The notes beneath the pieces are model-generated. The model was given only the letters and a program-made list of their open reading frames with translations, searched no databases and was not told where the DNA came from. Positions 54,979-64,000 of a stretch of DNA of 64,000 nucleotides are shown here, one piece after another. Within the stretch, counting starts at the first letter, position 1, and the number at the start of each line of letters is the position of its first letter. Source of the DNA: Staphylococcus simiae (lineage in GTDB: Bacteria; Bacillota; Bacilli; Staphylococcales; Staphylococcaceae); assembly GCF_017357005.1 (NCBI RefSeq), contig NZ_CP071589.1, forward strand, positions 682,001 to 746,000. Direction: 5' to 3'. The position numbers were made by a program, and so were the translations under genes.

Positions 54979-57510
54979 ATGGGATTTTTATCAAAAGTTC
55001 TTGATGGCAATAATAAAGAAATAAAAAAATTAGGAAAAACTGCTGATAAAGTACTTGCGTTAGAGGAAAAAACAGCACTTTTAACTGATGAAGAAATTCG
55101 CAATAAAACAAAAGAGTTTCAAGACGAATTATCACAAATAGAGGATGTTAAAAAACAGAATGACTATTTAGATAAGATTTTACCAGAAGCTTATGCTTTA
55201 GTAAGAGAAGGATCTAAACGTGTCTTTAATATGTCTCCGTATAGAGTACAAATCATGGGTGGTATCGCTATTCATAAAGGTGATATCGCTGAAATGAGAA
55301 CTGGTGAAGGTAAAACTTTGACAGCAACAATGCCTACATATTTAAATGCATTAGCTGGTAGAGGTGTACATGTTATTACAGTCAATGAATATTTGTCTAG
55401 TGTACAAAGTGAAGAAATGGCTGAATTATATAATTTCTTAGGATTGACAGTAGGCTTGAACTTAAATAGTAAAACGACTGAAGAAAAACGTGAAGCATAT
55501 GCACAAGATATTACTTATAGTACAAATAATGAATTAGGTTTTGATTACCTACGAGACAATATGGTTAATTACGCAGAAGATCGTGTAATGAGACCGTTAC
55601 ATTTTGCTATAATCGATGAAGTTGACTCTATTTTAATTGATGAAGCTCGTACACCATTAATCATTTCTGGTGAAGCTGAAAAATCCACATCACTTTATAC
55701 TCAAGCTAATGTGTTTGCTAAAATGCTAAAACTTGATGAAGATTATAAATATGATGAAAAAACAAAAGCTGTTCATTTAACTGAACAAGGTGCAGATAAA
55801 GCAGAGCGTATGTTTAAAGTAGATAACTTATATGACGTACAAAATGTAGATGTTATTAGCCATATTAATACAGCATTAAGAGCACATGTGACATTACAAA
55901 GAGATGTCGATTATATGGTAGTTGATGGTGAAGTATTAATTGTAGACCAGTTTACTGGACGTACAATGCCAGGACGTCGATTCTCTGAAGGGTTACACCA
56001 AGCTATTGAAGCAAAAGAAGGTGTCCAAATTCAAAATGAATCTAAAACGATGGCATCAATTACATTCCAAAATTACTTCAGAATGTATAATAAATTAGCA
56101 GGTATGACTGGTACAGCGAAGACTGAAGAAGAAGAATTTAGAAATATATACAATATGACTGTAACTCAAATTCCTACAAATAAACCGATACAACGTAAAG
56201 ATAAATCTGATTTAATTTATATTAGTCAAAAAGGTAAATTTGATGCAGTAGTTGAAGATGTAGTTGAAAAACACAAAGCTGGTCAACCAGTATTACTAGG
56301 TACTGTAGCAGTTGAAACTTCTGAATATATTTCCAATCTACTTAAAAAACGTGGCGTACGTCATGATGTATTAAATGCCAAAAACCATGAACGTGAAGCT
56401 GAGATTGTTGCGGGAGCAGGACAAAAAGGTGCTGTTACTATTGCGACTAACATGGCTGGTCGTGGTACAGATATCAAACTTGGTGAAGGTGTAGAAGAAT
56501 TAGGTGGCTTAGCTGTTATTGGTACAGAACGACACGAATCACGACGTATTGATGATCAGTTACGTGGACGCTCAGGACGTCAAGGTGACCGCGGAGATAG
56601 CCGTTTCTACTTATCATTGCAAGATGAATTGATGATTCGTTTTGGATCAGAACGACTACAAAAAATGATGAGTAGATTAGGATTAGATGACTCTACGCCA
56701 ATTGAATCTAAAATGGTTTCTAGAGCTGTTGAATCAGCACAAAAACGTGTAGAAGGTAATAACTTTGATGCTCGTAAACGTATATTAGAATATGATGAAG
56801 TATTACGTAAACAACGTGAAATTATCTATAATGAACGTAATAGTATTATCGATAATGAAGATAGTTCACAAGTTGTAGACGCAATGTTACGTTCAACTTT
56901 ACAACGTAGTATTAATTATTACATTAATACTGAAGATGATGACATTGAGTATCAACCGTTTATCGATTATGTTAATGACATTTTCTTACAAGAAGGCGAG
57001 TTAACTGAAACTGAAATAAAAGGTAAAGATGCAGAAGATATCTTTGAAATTGTATGGGCTAAAATTGAACAAGCGTACAATAGTCAAAAAGACATTTTAG
57101 GTGAACAAATGAATGAATTTGAACGTATGATTTTATTACGTTCCATTGATAGCCATTGGACAGATCATATCGATACTATGGATCAATTACGTCAAGGTAT
57201 ACACTTACGTTCATATGCACAACAAAATCCATTACGTGATTACCAAAATGAAGGACATGAATTGTTTGATATCATGATGCAAAATATTGAAGAAGATACT
57301 TGTAAGTATATTCTTAAATCAGTTGTGCAAGTAGAAGATGATATCGAACGTGAAAAGACTACTGAATTTGGAGAAGCAAAACATGTCTCTGCCGAATATG
57401 GTAAAGAAAAAGTAAAAGCGCAACCAATTGTTAAAGGTGATCAAGTAGGTAGAAACGATCCTTGCCCATGTGGAAGCGGTAAAAAATATAAAAATTGTCA
57501 TGGTCAATAA
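54979..57510 (+). CDS. secA: Preprotein translocase ATPase SecA
   Basis: 843 residues, as in S. aureus SecA1. DEAD motor: [14 protein letters not shown] (Walker A), [16 protein letters not shown] (Walker B), [14 protein letters not shown] and GRSGRQGD; preprotein cross-linking, helical-scaffold and helical-wing domains; C-terminal zinc linker [14 protein letters not shown] that binds SecB-like partners or lipid. Start at MGFLSKVL with AAAGGAGCG nine bases upstream, not the longer frame. Monocistronic with its own terminator. Confidence 0.98.
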   Translation: MGFLSKVLDGNNKEIKKLGKTADKVLALEEKTALLTDEEIRNKTKEFQDELSQIEDVKKQNDYLDKILPEAYALVREGSKRVFNMSPYRVQIMGGIAIHKGDIAEMRTGEGKTLTATMPTYLNALAGRGVHVITVNEYLSSVQSEEMAELYNFLGLTVGLNLNSKTTEEKREAYAQDITYSTNNELGFDYLRDNMVNYAEDRVMRPLHFAIIDEVDSILIDEARTPLIISGEAEKSTSLYTQANVFAKMLKLDEDYKYDEKTKAVHLTEQGADKAERMFKVDNLYDVQNVDVISHINTALRAHVTLQRDVDYMVVDGEVLIVDQFTGRTMPGRRFSEGLHQAIEAKEGVQIQNESKTMASITFQNYFRMYNKLAGMTGTAKTEEEEFRNIYNMTVTQIPTNKPIQRKDKSDLIYISQKGKFDAVVEDVVEKHKAGQPVLLGTVAVETSEYISNLLKKRGVRHDVLNAKNHEREAEIVAGAGQKGAVTIATNMAGRGTDIKLGEGVEELGGLAVIGTERHESRRIDDQLRGRSGRQGDRGDSRFYLSLQDELMIRFGSERLQKMMSRLGLDDSTPIESKMVSRAVESAQKRVEGNNFDARKRILEYDEVLRKQREIIYNERNSIIDNEDSSQVVDAMLRSTLQRSINYYINTEDDDIEYQPFIDYVNDIFLQEGELTETEIKGKDAEDIFEIVWAKIEQAYNSQKDILGEQMNEFERMILLRSIDSHWTDHIDTMDQLRQGIHLRSYAQQNPLRDYQNEGHELFDIMMQNIEEDTCKYILKSVVQVEDDIEREKTTEFGEAKHVSAEYGKEKVKAQPIVKGDQVGRNDPCPCGSGKKYKNCHGQ

Positions 57511-57522
57511 ATTATAAATAAC

Positions 57523-57559
57523 AGAGTTCTGAATGAAATACTTCAGAACTCTTTTTTTA
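57523..57559 (+). terminator. Terminator after secA
   Basis: AGAGTTCTGAA pairs with TTCAGAACTCT around TGAAATAC, then seven T. Confidence 0.93.
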
Positions 57560-57668
57560 CGACATATAGTACGGGTATTTATTGTCAATTAGTTAATCAA
57601 AGTTTAAAATGAACACATCATATAATATAAAGTATATATATAATTAATGTGAAATAGGAGAGAAGACG

Positions 57669-58779
57669 ATGGAACTATCTGAAATCAAACGTAATATAGA
57701 TAAATATAATCAAGATTTAACACAAATTAGGGGGTCTCTTTGACCTAGATAATAAAAAAACAAATATACAAGAATATGAAGAAATGATGTCGGAACCTAA
57801 TTTTTGGGATGACCAAAATAAAGCTCAAGAAATTATAGATAAAAATAATGCAATTAAGTCAGTAGTTTCTGGATATGAACAATTACAAAATAACGTAGAT
57901 GATATGGAAGCTACGTGGGAGTTGCTACAAGAAGAGTTTGATGAAGATATGAAACAAGATCTTGAGCAAGAAGTTAATCAATTTAAAGCTCAAGTTGATA
58001 AATTTGAATTACAACTTTTACTGGATGGACCACATGACAGTAATAATGCGATTTTAGAATTACATCCAGGTGCAGGTGGTACTGAATCTCAAGATTGGGC
58101 TAATATGCTATTAAGAATGTATCAAAGGTATTGTGAGCAAAAAGGATTCAAAGTCGAAACAGTAGATTATCTTCCTGGAGATGAAGCAGGTATTAAAAGT
58201 GTTACGTTATTAATTAAAGGACATAATGCCTACGGTTATTTAAAAGCTGAAAAGGGTGTACATAGATTAGTTAGAATATCCCCATTTGATTCTTCAGGTC
58301 GTCGACATACATCATTTGCATCATGTGATGTGATACCTGATTTTAATAATGATGAAATAGAAATAGAGATTAATCCAGATGATATTACGGTTGATACCTT
58401 TAGAGCTTCAGGTGCGGGTGGTCAGCATATTAATAAAACAGAATCAGCAATACGTATTACCCACCATCCATCTGGTATTGTAGTCAATAACCAAAATGAA
58501 CGTTCACAAATCAAGAACCGTGAAGCAGCAATGAAAATGTTAAAGTCTAAACTCTATCAATTAAAATTAGAAGAGCAAGAGCGTGAGATGGCCGAAATAA
58601 GAGGAGAACAAAAAGAAATTGGCTGGGGAAGTCAAATACGTTCATATGTATTCCATCCATATTCTATGGTGAAAGATCACAGAACGAATGAGGAAACTGG
58701 GAAAGTAGATGCAGTTATGGATGGAGATATTGGACCTTTTATTGAAGCTTATTTAAGACAAGAAATGTCTACGAATTAA
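57669..58779 (+). CDS. prfB: Peptide chain release factor 2 with programmed +1 frameshift
   Basis: Translation begins at ATG 57669 (GGAG upstream), reads 24 codons to an in-frame TGA at 57741-57743, and shifts +1 to continue from GAC at 57742 to the stop at 58777-58779, giving 369 residues. The shift site AGGGGGTCTCTTTGAC carries the internal Shine-Dalgarno and CTT-TGA-C slip, as in E. coli. The body has SPF (in [13 protein letters not shown] recognition) and GGQ (GAGGQHINK, hydrolysis). RF2 terminates at UGA/UAA and autoregulates through this site. Confidence 0.97.
57729..57744 (+). promoter_or_regulatory. RF2 +1 programmed frameshift site
   Basis: AGGGGG (SD-like) followed by TCTCTTTGAC, where CTT slips onto TTT/TTG frames when the in-frame TGA is slow to be decoded. 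Confidence 0.95.
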
Positions 58780-58786
58780 TATTGCA

Positions 58787-58828
58787 AACACCTTACTGAC
58801 TGCTAGATAAGTTAGTAAGGTGTTTTTA
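58787..58828 (+). terminator. Terminator after prfB
   Basis: AACACCTTACTGACT pairs with AGTTAGTAAGGTGTT (one mismatch), then TTTAT. Confidence 0.88.
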
Positions 58829-58996
58829 TAATATTTGGATTTATATCAATGAAATATGTACTATGCATAGAGTAATATTACTACTTAAGAGTGAGAGGAA
58901 ATCTATGATAAAATGATAGCGTATGCAAACGTTGATGTTAATTGGCTTTTATAAAAGTGATTAAAAGAAAGTGAAAATAGTAATATTAACCATTAT

Positions 58997-59013
58997 ATTA
59001 CATCCCGTTAACA
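58997..59013 (-). promoter_or_regulatory. WalR box upstream of the LysM-CHAP gene
   Basis: On the minus strand TGTTAA-CGGGA-TGTAAT fits the WalR consensus TGTWAH-N5-TGTWAH at every position. It lies about 27 bases upstream of a likely -10 TATAGT (59040-59045), which has no good -35, consistent with activation by WalKR. Confidence 0.8.
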
Positions 59014-59086
59014 ATAAACTCCTTGAAAAGTGATTATGCTATAGTAAAGTCATACTTTAAAACTAACAGCAAAGGAATGACAACTA

Positions 59087-59833
59087 GTGAAGAAAACTCT
59101 TACTATGACTATTTCGTCAGTAATCGCTTTTTTAGCATTAAATAATGTAGCACATGCAGAACAAGGAGAAACAACAACACAACCAATCCAACATAATGTT
59201 GTTTCTCAGACAGAAGTTCAAGCACCAACTCAATATACAGTAGTACCTGGAGATACTTTATATCAAATCGCTTTAAATCATCATTTAACATTAAATCAAT
59301 TATATGCATATAATCCTGGAGTAACACCATTAATTTTCCCAGGAGATATTATTTCACTTGTACCACAACAAGGTAACCAAGTACAAACTAAGACAATAAC
59401 TCAAGCAGTATCTTATAAAGCTACACCACAAAGTTCAAATAATGTTTCATACAATCAAAGTGCACCAACTCAAACAGTATCAACACAACATTATAATAAA
59501 TCAGTTACTAATTCAGGTAATTTATATGCATATGGTAACTGTACATACTATGCGTTTGATCGTCGCGCTGAATTAGGTCGTAGCATTGGAAGTTTATGGG
59601 GTAATGCGAATAACTGGAGCTATGCAGCAGCAAATGCAGGTTTCAAAGTAAACAGAACACCTGAAGTAGGTGCTATTTTCCAAACTACAGCTGGACCATA
59701 CGGTCATGTAGGTGTTGTTGAATCAGTAAATCCAAATGGTTCAATTACAGTATCTGAAATGAACTATGCAGGCTTTAATGTTAAATCTACTAGAACAATT
59801 AACGATCTTAGTCAATATAAATTTATTCATTAA
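59087..59833 (+). CDS. Secreted LysM-CHAP cell-wall hydrolase
   Basis: 248 residues from GTG (AAAGGA ten bases upstream). Signal peptide 1-24 ending in AHA; one LysM (about 46-92: [19 protein letters not shown]-type) that binds peptidoglycan; Ser/Thr/Gln-rich linker; CHAP domain (about 140-248) with the catalytic Cys in [12 protein letters not shown] and His in [10 protein letters not shown], ending SQYKFIH. Resembles SsaA/Sle1-class amidase-endopeptidases. A WalR box upstream puts it in the WalKR cell-wall regulon. Confidence 0.93.
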   Translation: MKKTLTMTISSVIAFLALNNVAHAEQGETTTQPIQHNVVSQTEVQAPTQYTVVPGDTLYQIALNHHLTLNQLYAYNPGVTPLIFPGDIISLVPQQGNQVQTKTITQAVSYKATPQSSNNVSYNQSAPTQTVSTQHYNKSVTNSGNLYAYGNCTYYAFDRRAELGRSIGSLWGNANNWSYAAANAGFKVNRTPEVGAIFQTTAGPYGHVGVVESVNPNGSITVSEMNYAGFNVKSTRTINDLSQYKFIH

Positions 59834-59853
59834 ATACTAAATAGCTAGTATAT

Positions 59854-59894
59854 AACTCTCTCTATTATTTAATAATAATGGGAGAGTTTTTTGT
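59854..59894 (+). terminator. Terminator after the LysM-CHAP gene
   Basis: AACTCTC pairs with GAGAGTT around an AT-rich inner stem (TATTATTTAATAATA), then six T. Confidence 0.85.
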
Positions 59895-59978
59895 TATTTC
59901 AAATTTACATGATATTTAATTGATTGATAGTAAAAAAATAAGTATAATCTATGATTAATAAAAGAGGAGGTAATTGAT

Positions 59979-60629
59979 ATGGGTGTACATCAATATTTTA
60001 AAAGACTATCAGACATGGAAAGACTTATTAGATTACCTGGTAAATTTAAATACTTTGAACATAATGTAGCCGCACATTCTTTTAAAGTAACAAAAATCGC
60101 ACAATATTTAGCAACAGTGGAAGAACATCATGGTAACAGTATTGACTGGAAAAGCTTATATGAAAAAGCATTGAATCATGATTTCGCTGAAGTATTTACT
60201 GGAGATATTAAAACCCCTGTAAAGTATGCCAGTAGCGAATTAAAAAAATTATTTTCACAAGTAGAAGAAGAAATGGTTGAAACATTTATCGAAGAAGAAA
60301 TACCTGAGCCATACCAAAATATTTATAGACAACGGCTACAAGAAGGTAAAGATGATTCAATAGAAGGTCAATTACTATCAGTAGCTGATAAAATAGATTT
60401 ATTATATGAAACATTTGGTGAGATTCAAAAACGTAATCCGGAAGAATTATTTTTTGAAATTTATGCCATGAGCTTAGAAACAATCATACAATTCGATCAC
60501 CTAGCTTCAGTACAAGATTTTATCAACAATATTATTCCAGAAATGTTAACTGAAAACTTTATACCTAGAGCAGAATTAAGAGAAACGACAATGAACATTT
60601 TAAAGAAAAGAAATGAGGAAGTTGAATGA
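59979..60629 (+). CDS. YfbR-like HD-domain 5'-nucleotidase
   Basis: 216 residues, HD-domain metal-dependent phosphohydrolase. HNVAAHSFKVTKIA supplies the first His residues and ALNHDFAEVFTGDI the HD pair; VADKIDLLYE carries the last Asp. Similar to E. coli YfbR, a deoxyribonucleoside 5'-monophosphatase. RBS GAGGAGG. Overlaps csbA by four bases. Confidence 0.85.
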   Translation: MGVHQYFKRLSDMERLIRLPGKFKYFEHNVAAHSFKVTKIAQYLATVEEHHGNSIDWKSLYEKALNHDFAEVFTGDIKTPVKYASSELKKLFSQVEEEMVETFIEEEIPEPYQNIYRQRLQEGKDDSIEGQLLSVADKIDLLYETFGEIQKRNPEELFFEIYAMSLETIIQFDHLASVQDFINNIIPEMLTENFIPRAELRETTMNILKKRNEEVE

Positions 60630-60862
60630 TATGGTATATCAGCGCCGCATTCTTCCCGTGTGTGTTAGTTGTATTGTTAAGTGTGTTAACACGGAGTAAA
60701 TGGATAGGAACAATATTAACTTTAATTTTAATAGCGACATCAATATACAAAGAATTCTTTCATAATGAATGGATTATATTTATTGATGTTGTGTCGTTGT
60801 TGGCTGGTTATTTAGTCATAGATCAATTAGAGTTTCACAAACATCGTGATGAAGATCGTTGA
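60626..60862 (+). CDS. csbA: CsbA-family small membrane protein (DUF2198)
   Basis: 78 residues with two to three helices (about 2-20, 26-42, 50-68); FFPCVLVVLLSVLT and IDVVSLLAGYL match B. subtilis CsbA, which is also encoded next to uvrBA. General-stress (sigma-B) gene in Bacillus; function unknown. Start overlaps the yfbR stop (ATGA). Confidence 0.85.
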   Translation: MIWYISAAFFPCVLVVLLSVLTRSKWIGTILTLILIATSIYKEFFHNEWIIFIDVVSLLAGYLVIDQLEFHKHRDEDR

Positions 60863-60951
60863 TTATAGTCAAACAGATTTGTTGCAACAAATGTAGAAAT
60901 TCATTAAAGTATACTTATACACTATTAATTTAAAAATTATTTTATCGCATC

Positions 60952-60986
60952 ACAAGCATAGTTATATGGCTATGTTTGTTTTTTAT
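60952..60986 (+). terminator. Terminator after csbA
   Basis: ACAAGCATAG pairs with CTATGTTTGT (one G-T wobble), followed by TTTTTAT; placed just before the uvrB regulatory region. Confidence 0.75.
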
Positions 60987-61002
60987 TTGTTCTGTGATGT
61001 TA

Positions 61003-61041
61003 CGAACAAATGTTTGCTTTTGAGGCTGCGTATTTGATAAA
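61003..61041 (+). promoter_or_regulatory. uvrB promoter with LexA box
   Basis: LexA operator CGAACAAATGTTTG (61003-61016) overlaps a likely -35 TTGCTT (61014-61019); spacer 16, -10 GATAAA (61036-61041). SOS induction of uvrBA is known in Gram-positives. Confidence 0.88.
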
Positions 61042-61100
61042 ATATGAAATGAACTTATGACAATATATGAAGAAAAATTTAAAATATAAAGGAGGAAAAT

Positions 61101-63092
61101 GTGACAATGGTCGAACATTATCCTTTTAAAATACATTCAGAGTATGAACCGCAAGGGGATCAACCTCAAGCAATTAAAGAAATTGTACAAGGCATAAATG
61201 AAGGTAAAAGACATCAAACATTATTAGGTGCAACAGGAACAGGTAAAACATTTACCATGAGTAATGTTATTAAAGAAGTCGGTAAACCGACACTAATTAT
61301 TGCTCACAATAAAACATTAGCTGGACAATTATATAGTGAGTTTAAAGAATTCTTTCCAGAAAATAGAGTTGAATATTTTGTTAGTTACTATGACTATTAT
61401 CAACCAGAAGCTTATGTTCCATCTACCGATACATTCATAGAAAAAGATGCATCAATTAATGATGAAATAGACCAATTACGACATTCAGCAACAAGTGCAT
61501 TATTTGAACGAGATGATGTCATTATCATTGCTAGTGTAAGCTGTATTTATGGTTTAGGTAATCCAGAAGAATATAAAGATATGGTAGTAAGTGTACGTGT
61601 AGGCATGGAAATGGAACGTAGTGAATTACTAAGAAAGTTAGTTGACGTTCAATATACGCGTAATGACATAGATTTTCAACGTGGTACATTCAGAGTACGT
61701 GGTGATGTTGTGGAAATTTTTCCAGCATCAAGAGAAGAAATGTGTATTAGAGTAGAATTCTTTGGTGATGAAATTGATCGCATCCGAGAAGTAAATTATT
61801 TAACTGGAGAAGTATTAAAAGAACGTGATCACTTTGCCATATTCCCAGCATCTCACTTTGTTACGCGTGAAGAAAAAATGAAGTTAGCCATCGAACGTAT
61901 TGAAAAAGAACTAGAAGAACGTTTGAAAGAATTACGCGATGACAATAAATTGCTTGAAGCACAGCGATTAGAACAACGAACAAACTATGATTTGGAAATG
62001 ATGAGAGAGATGGGCTTCTGCTCTGGGATTGAGAATTACTCAGTACATTTAACATTACGTCCATTAGGATCAACCCCGTATACACTTTTAGATTATTTTG
62101 GTGACGATTGGTTAGTGATGATTGATGAGTCACACGTTACCTTGCCACAAATTAGAGGTATGTATAATGGAGACAGAGCGCGTAAACAAGTATTAGTGGA
62201 TCATGGTTTTAGATTACCTAGTGCGCTGGATAACCGTCCATTAAAATTTGAAGAATTTGAAGAAAAAACGCAACAACTTGTTTATGTTTCTGCAACACCA
62301 GGACCATATGAAATTGAACATACTGACAAAATGGTCGAGCAAATTATTCGTCCTACTGGATTACTAGATCCTAAAATTGAAGTGCGTCCTACTGAAAATC
62401 AAATAGATGATTTATTAAGTGAAATTCAAGCAAGAGTCGAACGTAATGAACGTGTTCTAGTAACAACTTTGACTAAAAAGATGAGTGAAGATTTAACGAC
62501 ATATATGAAAGAAGCAGGTATTAAAGTAAATTATCTGCATTCAGAAATTAAAACGTTAGAACGAATTGAAATTATTAGAGACTTACGTATGGGAACTTAC
62601 GATGTTATTGTTGGAATTAATTTATTAAGAGAAGGTATTGATATTCCAGAAGTTTCATTAGTAGTTATTTTAGATGCGGATAAAGAAGGTTTCTTACGTT
62701 CAAACCGTTCATTAATCCAAACAATCGGTCGTGCAGCTAGAAATGATAAAGGAGAAGTTATCATGTATGCTGATAAAATGACTGATTCGATGAAATACGC
62801 TATAGATGAAACAATGCGTCGTCGTGAAATACAAATGGCTCATAATGAAGAACACGGAATTACTCCAAAAACAATCAATAAAAAAATCCATGATGTTATC
62901 AGTGCTACTGTTGAAACTGATGATACTAATGATAATAAACAAAAAGAAGTTCCTAAGAAAATGACGAAGAAAGAAAGACAAAAAACAATTCAAAATATAG
63001 AACGAGAAATGAAACAAGCTGCCAAAGACTTAGATTTCGAGAGAGCGACAGAATTGAGAGATATGTTATTTGAATTAAAAGCAGAAGGGTGA
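61101..63092 (+). CDS. uvrB: Excinuclease ABC subunit B
   Basis: 663 residues from GTG (GGAGG five bases upstream; ATG two codons on is the alternative). Helicase-like damage verifier: [10 protein letters not shown] (motif I), the beta-hairpin [21 protein letters not shown] region, [10 protein letters not shown] (motif II), [22 protein letters not shown] (motif VI) and a C-terminal UVR domain (about 625-663) that binds UvrC. SOS-regulated via the upstream LexA box; seven bases before uvrA. Confidence 0.98.
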   Translation: MTMVEHYPFKIHSEYEPQGDQPQAIKEIVQGINEGKRHQTLLGATGTGKTFTMSNVIKEVGKPTLIIAHNKTLAGQLYSEFKEFFPENRVEYFVSYYDYYQPEAYVPSTDTFIEKDASINDEIDQLRHSATSALFERDDVIIIASVSCIYGLGNPEEYKDMVVSVRVGMEMERSELLRKLVDVQYTRNDIDFQRGTFRVRGDVVEIFPASREEMCIRVEFFGDEIDRIREVNYLTGEVLKERDHFAIFPASHFVTREEKMKLAIERIEKELEERLKELRDDNKLLEAQRLEQRTNYDLEMMREMGFCSGIENYSVHLTLRPLGSTPYTLLDYFGDDWLVMIDESHVTLPQIRGMYNGDRARKQVLVDHGFRLPSALDNRPLKFEEFEEKTQQLVYVSATPGPYEIEHTDKMVEQIIRPTGLLDPKIEVRPTENQIDDLLSEIQARVERNERVLVTTLTKKMSEDLTTYMKEAGIKVNYLHSEIKTLERIEIIRDLRMGTYDVIVGINLLREGIDIPEVSLVVILDADKEGFLRSNRSLIQTIGRAARNDKGEVIMYADKMTDSMKYAIDETMRRREIQMAHNEEHGITPKTINKKIHDVISATVETDDTNDNKQKEVPKKMTKKERQKTIQNIEREMKQAAKDLDFERATELRDMLFELKAEG

Positions 63093-63099
63093 CGTATAA

Positions 63100-64000
63100 A
63101 TGAAAGAACCATCCATAATAGTAAAGGGTGCAAGAGCACATAATTTAAAAAATATTGATATTGAATTACCTAAAAATAAATTAATAGTAATGACTGGCTT
63201 ATCAGGTTCTGGTAAATCTTCATTGGCTTTTGACACCATTTATGCAGAAGGCCAACGACGATATGTTGAGTCATTAAGTGCATATGCACGACAATTTTTA
63301 GGTCAAATGGATAAACCGGATGTTGATACCATAGAAGGTTTATCGCCAGCAATTTCCATTGACCAAAAGACAACTAGCAAGAACCCTAGATCAACCGTCG
63401 CAACAGTTACTGAAATTTATGATTATATTCGTTTATTATATGCTCGTATTGGTAAGCCTTATTGTCCAAATCATCACATAGAAATTGAATCTCAAACTGT
63501 GCAACAAATGGTTGATCGAGTTATGTCACTAGAAGAAAGAACGAAAATACAATTATTAGCACCGGTCATCTCACATCGAAAAGGAAGTCATGAAAAACTT
63601 ATAGAAGATATTGGTAAAAAAGGCTATGTTCGTTTGAGAGTTGATGGTGATATTGTTGATGTTAATGAAGTTCCAGAACTAGATAAAAATAAAAATTATA
63701 CGATTGAAGTCGTTGTCGATAGATTAGTAGTTAAAGAAGGTATTGAAACGAGGTTAGCAGATTCTATCGAAACAGCATTAGAATTAGCTGAAGGACAACT
63801 AACTGTCGATATTATTGATGGTGAAGACCTTAAGTTCTCTGAAAACCATTCTTGCCCAATATGTGGTTTTTCAATTGGTGAGTTAGAGCCAAGAATGTTC
63901 AGTTTTAATAGTCCGTTTGGTGCTTGTCCAACTTGTGATGGTCTAGGTCAAAAATTAACAGTCGATATTGATTTAGTTGTTCCAGATAAAAATAAAACAT
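63100..64000 (+). CDS. uvrA: Excinuclease ABC subunit A, N-terminal part (runs off window)
   Basis: The first 300 residues, open to the window edge. [20 protein letters not shown] and Walker [36 protein letters not shown] (core GLSGSGKSS), then the UvrB-binding and insertion regions, and the first zinc-finger Cys in [20 protein letters not shown] and CPTCDGLG. Lesion-recognition ATPase working with UvrB. Start ATG with GGGTGA upstream. Confidence 0.97.
   Translation, partial: MKEPSIIVKGARAHNLKNIDIELPKNKLIVMTGLSGSGKSSLAFDTIYAEGQRRYVESLSAYARQFLGQMDKPDVDTIEGLSPAISIDQKTTSKNPRSTVATVTEIYDYIRLLYARIGKPYCPNHHIEIESQTVQQMVDRVMSLEERTKIQLLAPVISHRKGSHEKLIEDIGKKGYVRLRVDGDIVDVNEVPELDKNKNYTIEVVVDRLVVKEGIETRLADSIETALELAEGQLTVDIIDGEDLKFSENHSCPICGFSIGELEPRMFSFNSPFGACPTCDGLGQKLTVDIDLVVPDKNKT

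Noticed and set aside
1..64000. CRISPR arrays, prophage, toxin-antitoxin or restriction systems, tRNA/rRNA genes
   Set aside because: Looked for regularly spaced identical repeats, integrase/transposase motifs, toxin-antitoxin pairs and tRNA-like folds and saw none; repeats present are STAR, R1 and R2 types with irregular spacing.

Overview
This window is chromosomal DNA of a staphylococcus. It is AT-rich, and the gene order aldo/keto reductase - csbB - saeSRQP - queEDC - pabABC - ltaS - ABC-F - recQ - hisC - dtpT - queF - nrdIEF - sstABCD - murB - pepT - gdpS - tagO - degV - comFA/FC - hpf - secA - prfB - uvrBA is the core-genome order I know from Staphylococcus aureus. Protein divergence, an extra repeat-bearing lipoprotein beside sae, and abundant intergenic repeats suggest a coagulase-negative species that carries sae. 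The species cannot be settled from the window alone.

Layout. 1-247: the 3' end of a group II intron (maturase C-terminus, domains V and VI). 405-6014: aldo/keto reductase, CsbB glycosyltransferase, a lipoprotein with an 18-bp repeat, then the SaePQRS virulence regulator locus on the minus strand. 6160-6548: a STAR repeat array inside an inverted-repeat shell, flanked by a 23-bp direct duplication. 6591-9449: a membrane protein and the queCDE operon under a preQ1 riboswitch. 9522-14056: folate pabABC, a small membrane protein and 5-oxoprolinase subunits pxpBC. 14429-23016: ltaS, an ABC-F ATPase, recQ and a two-gene OpuC/EgtUV-type importer. 23147-30126: TfoX-like protein, hisC, deoxynucleotidase, lipid kinase, dtpT, queF and an EamA transporter. 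30197-34545: a LexA-box promoter with no obvious large gene, then nrdIEF behind tandem NrdR boxes. 34797-38699: Fur-controlled sstABCD siderophore uptake. 38748-43572: a zinc-finger protein, murB, a GrpB-like protein, an EMYY lipoprotein, YtxJ and glycerate kinase. 43584-48539: pepT, two ThrE-like exporter halves and gdpS, bracketed by inverted repeat arrays. 48570-64000: tagO, yigZ, degV, comFA/FC, hpf, secA, prfB (programmed frameshift), a LysM-CHAP wall hydrolase with a WalR box, yfbR, csbA, uvrB and the start of uvrA.

Functional threads. Envelope: csbB, ltaS, tagO, murB and the LysM-CHAP protein. Deazaguanine/queuosine supply: queCDE and queF, in two separate places. DNA metabolism and SOS: nrd, recQ, uvrBA and two LexA boxes. 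Iron: sst. Regulation: sae, gdpS.

Nearly all genes are known core staphylococcal genes. The least explained material is intergenic: (i) an 82-bp MITE-like inverted repeat found empty three times and once carrying a STAR array; (ii) inverted repeat arrays around pepT-gdpS that could allow segment inversion; (iii) the orphan LexA-controlled promoter at about 30.2 kb; (iv) the roughly 360-nt nrd leader.
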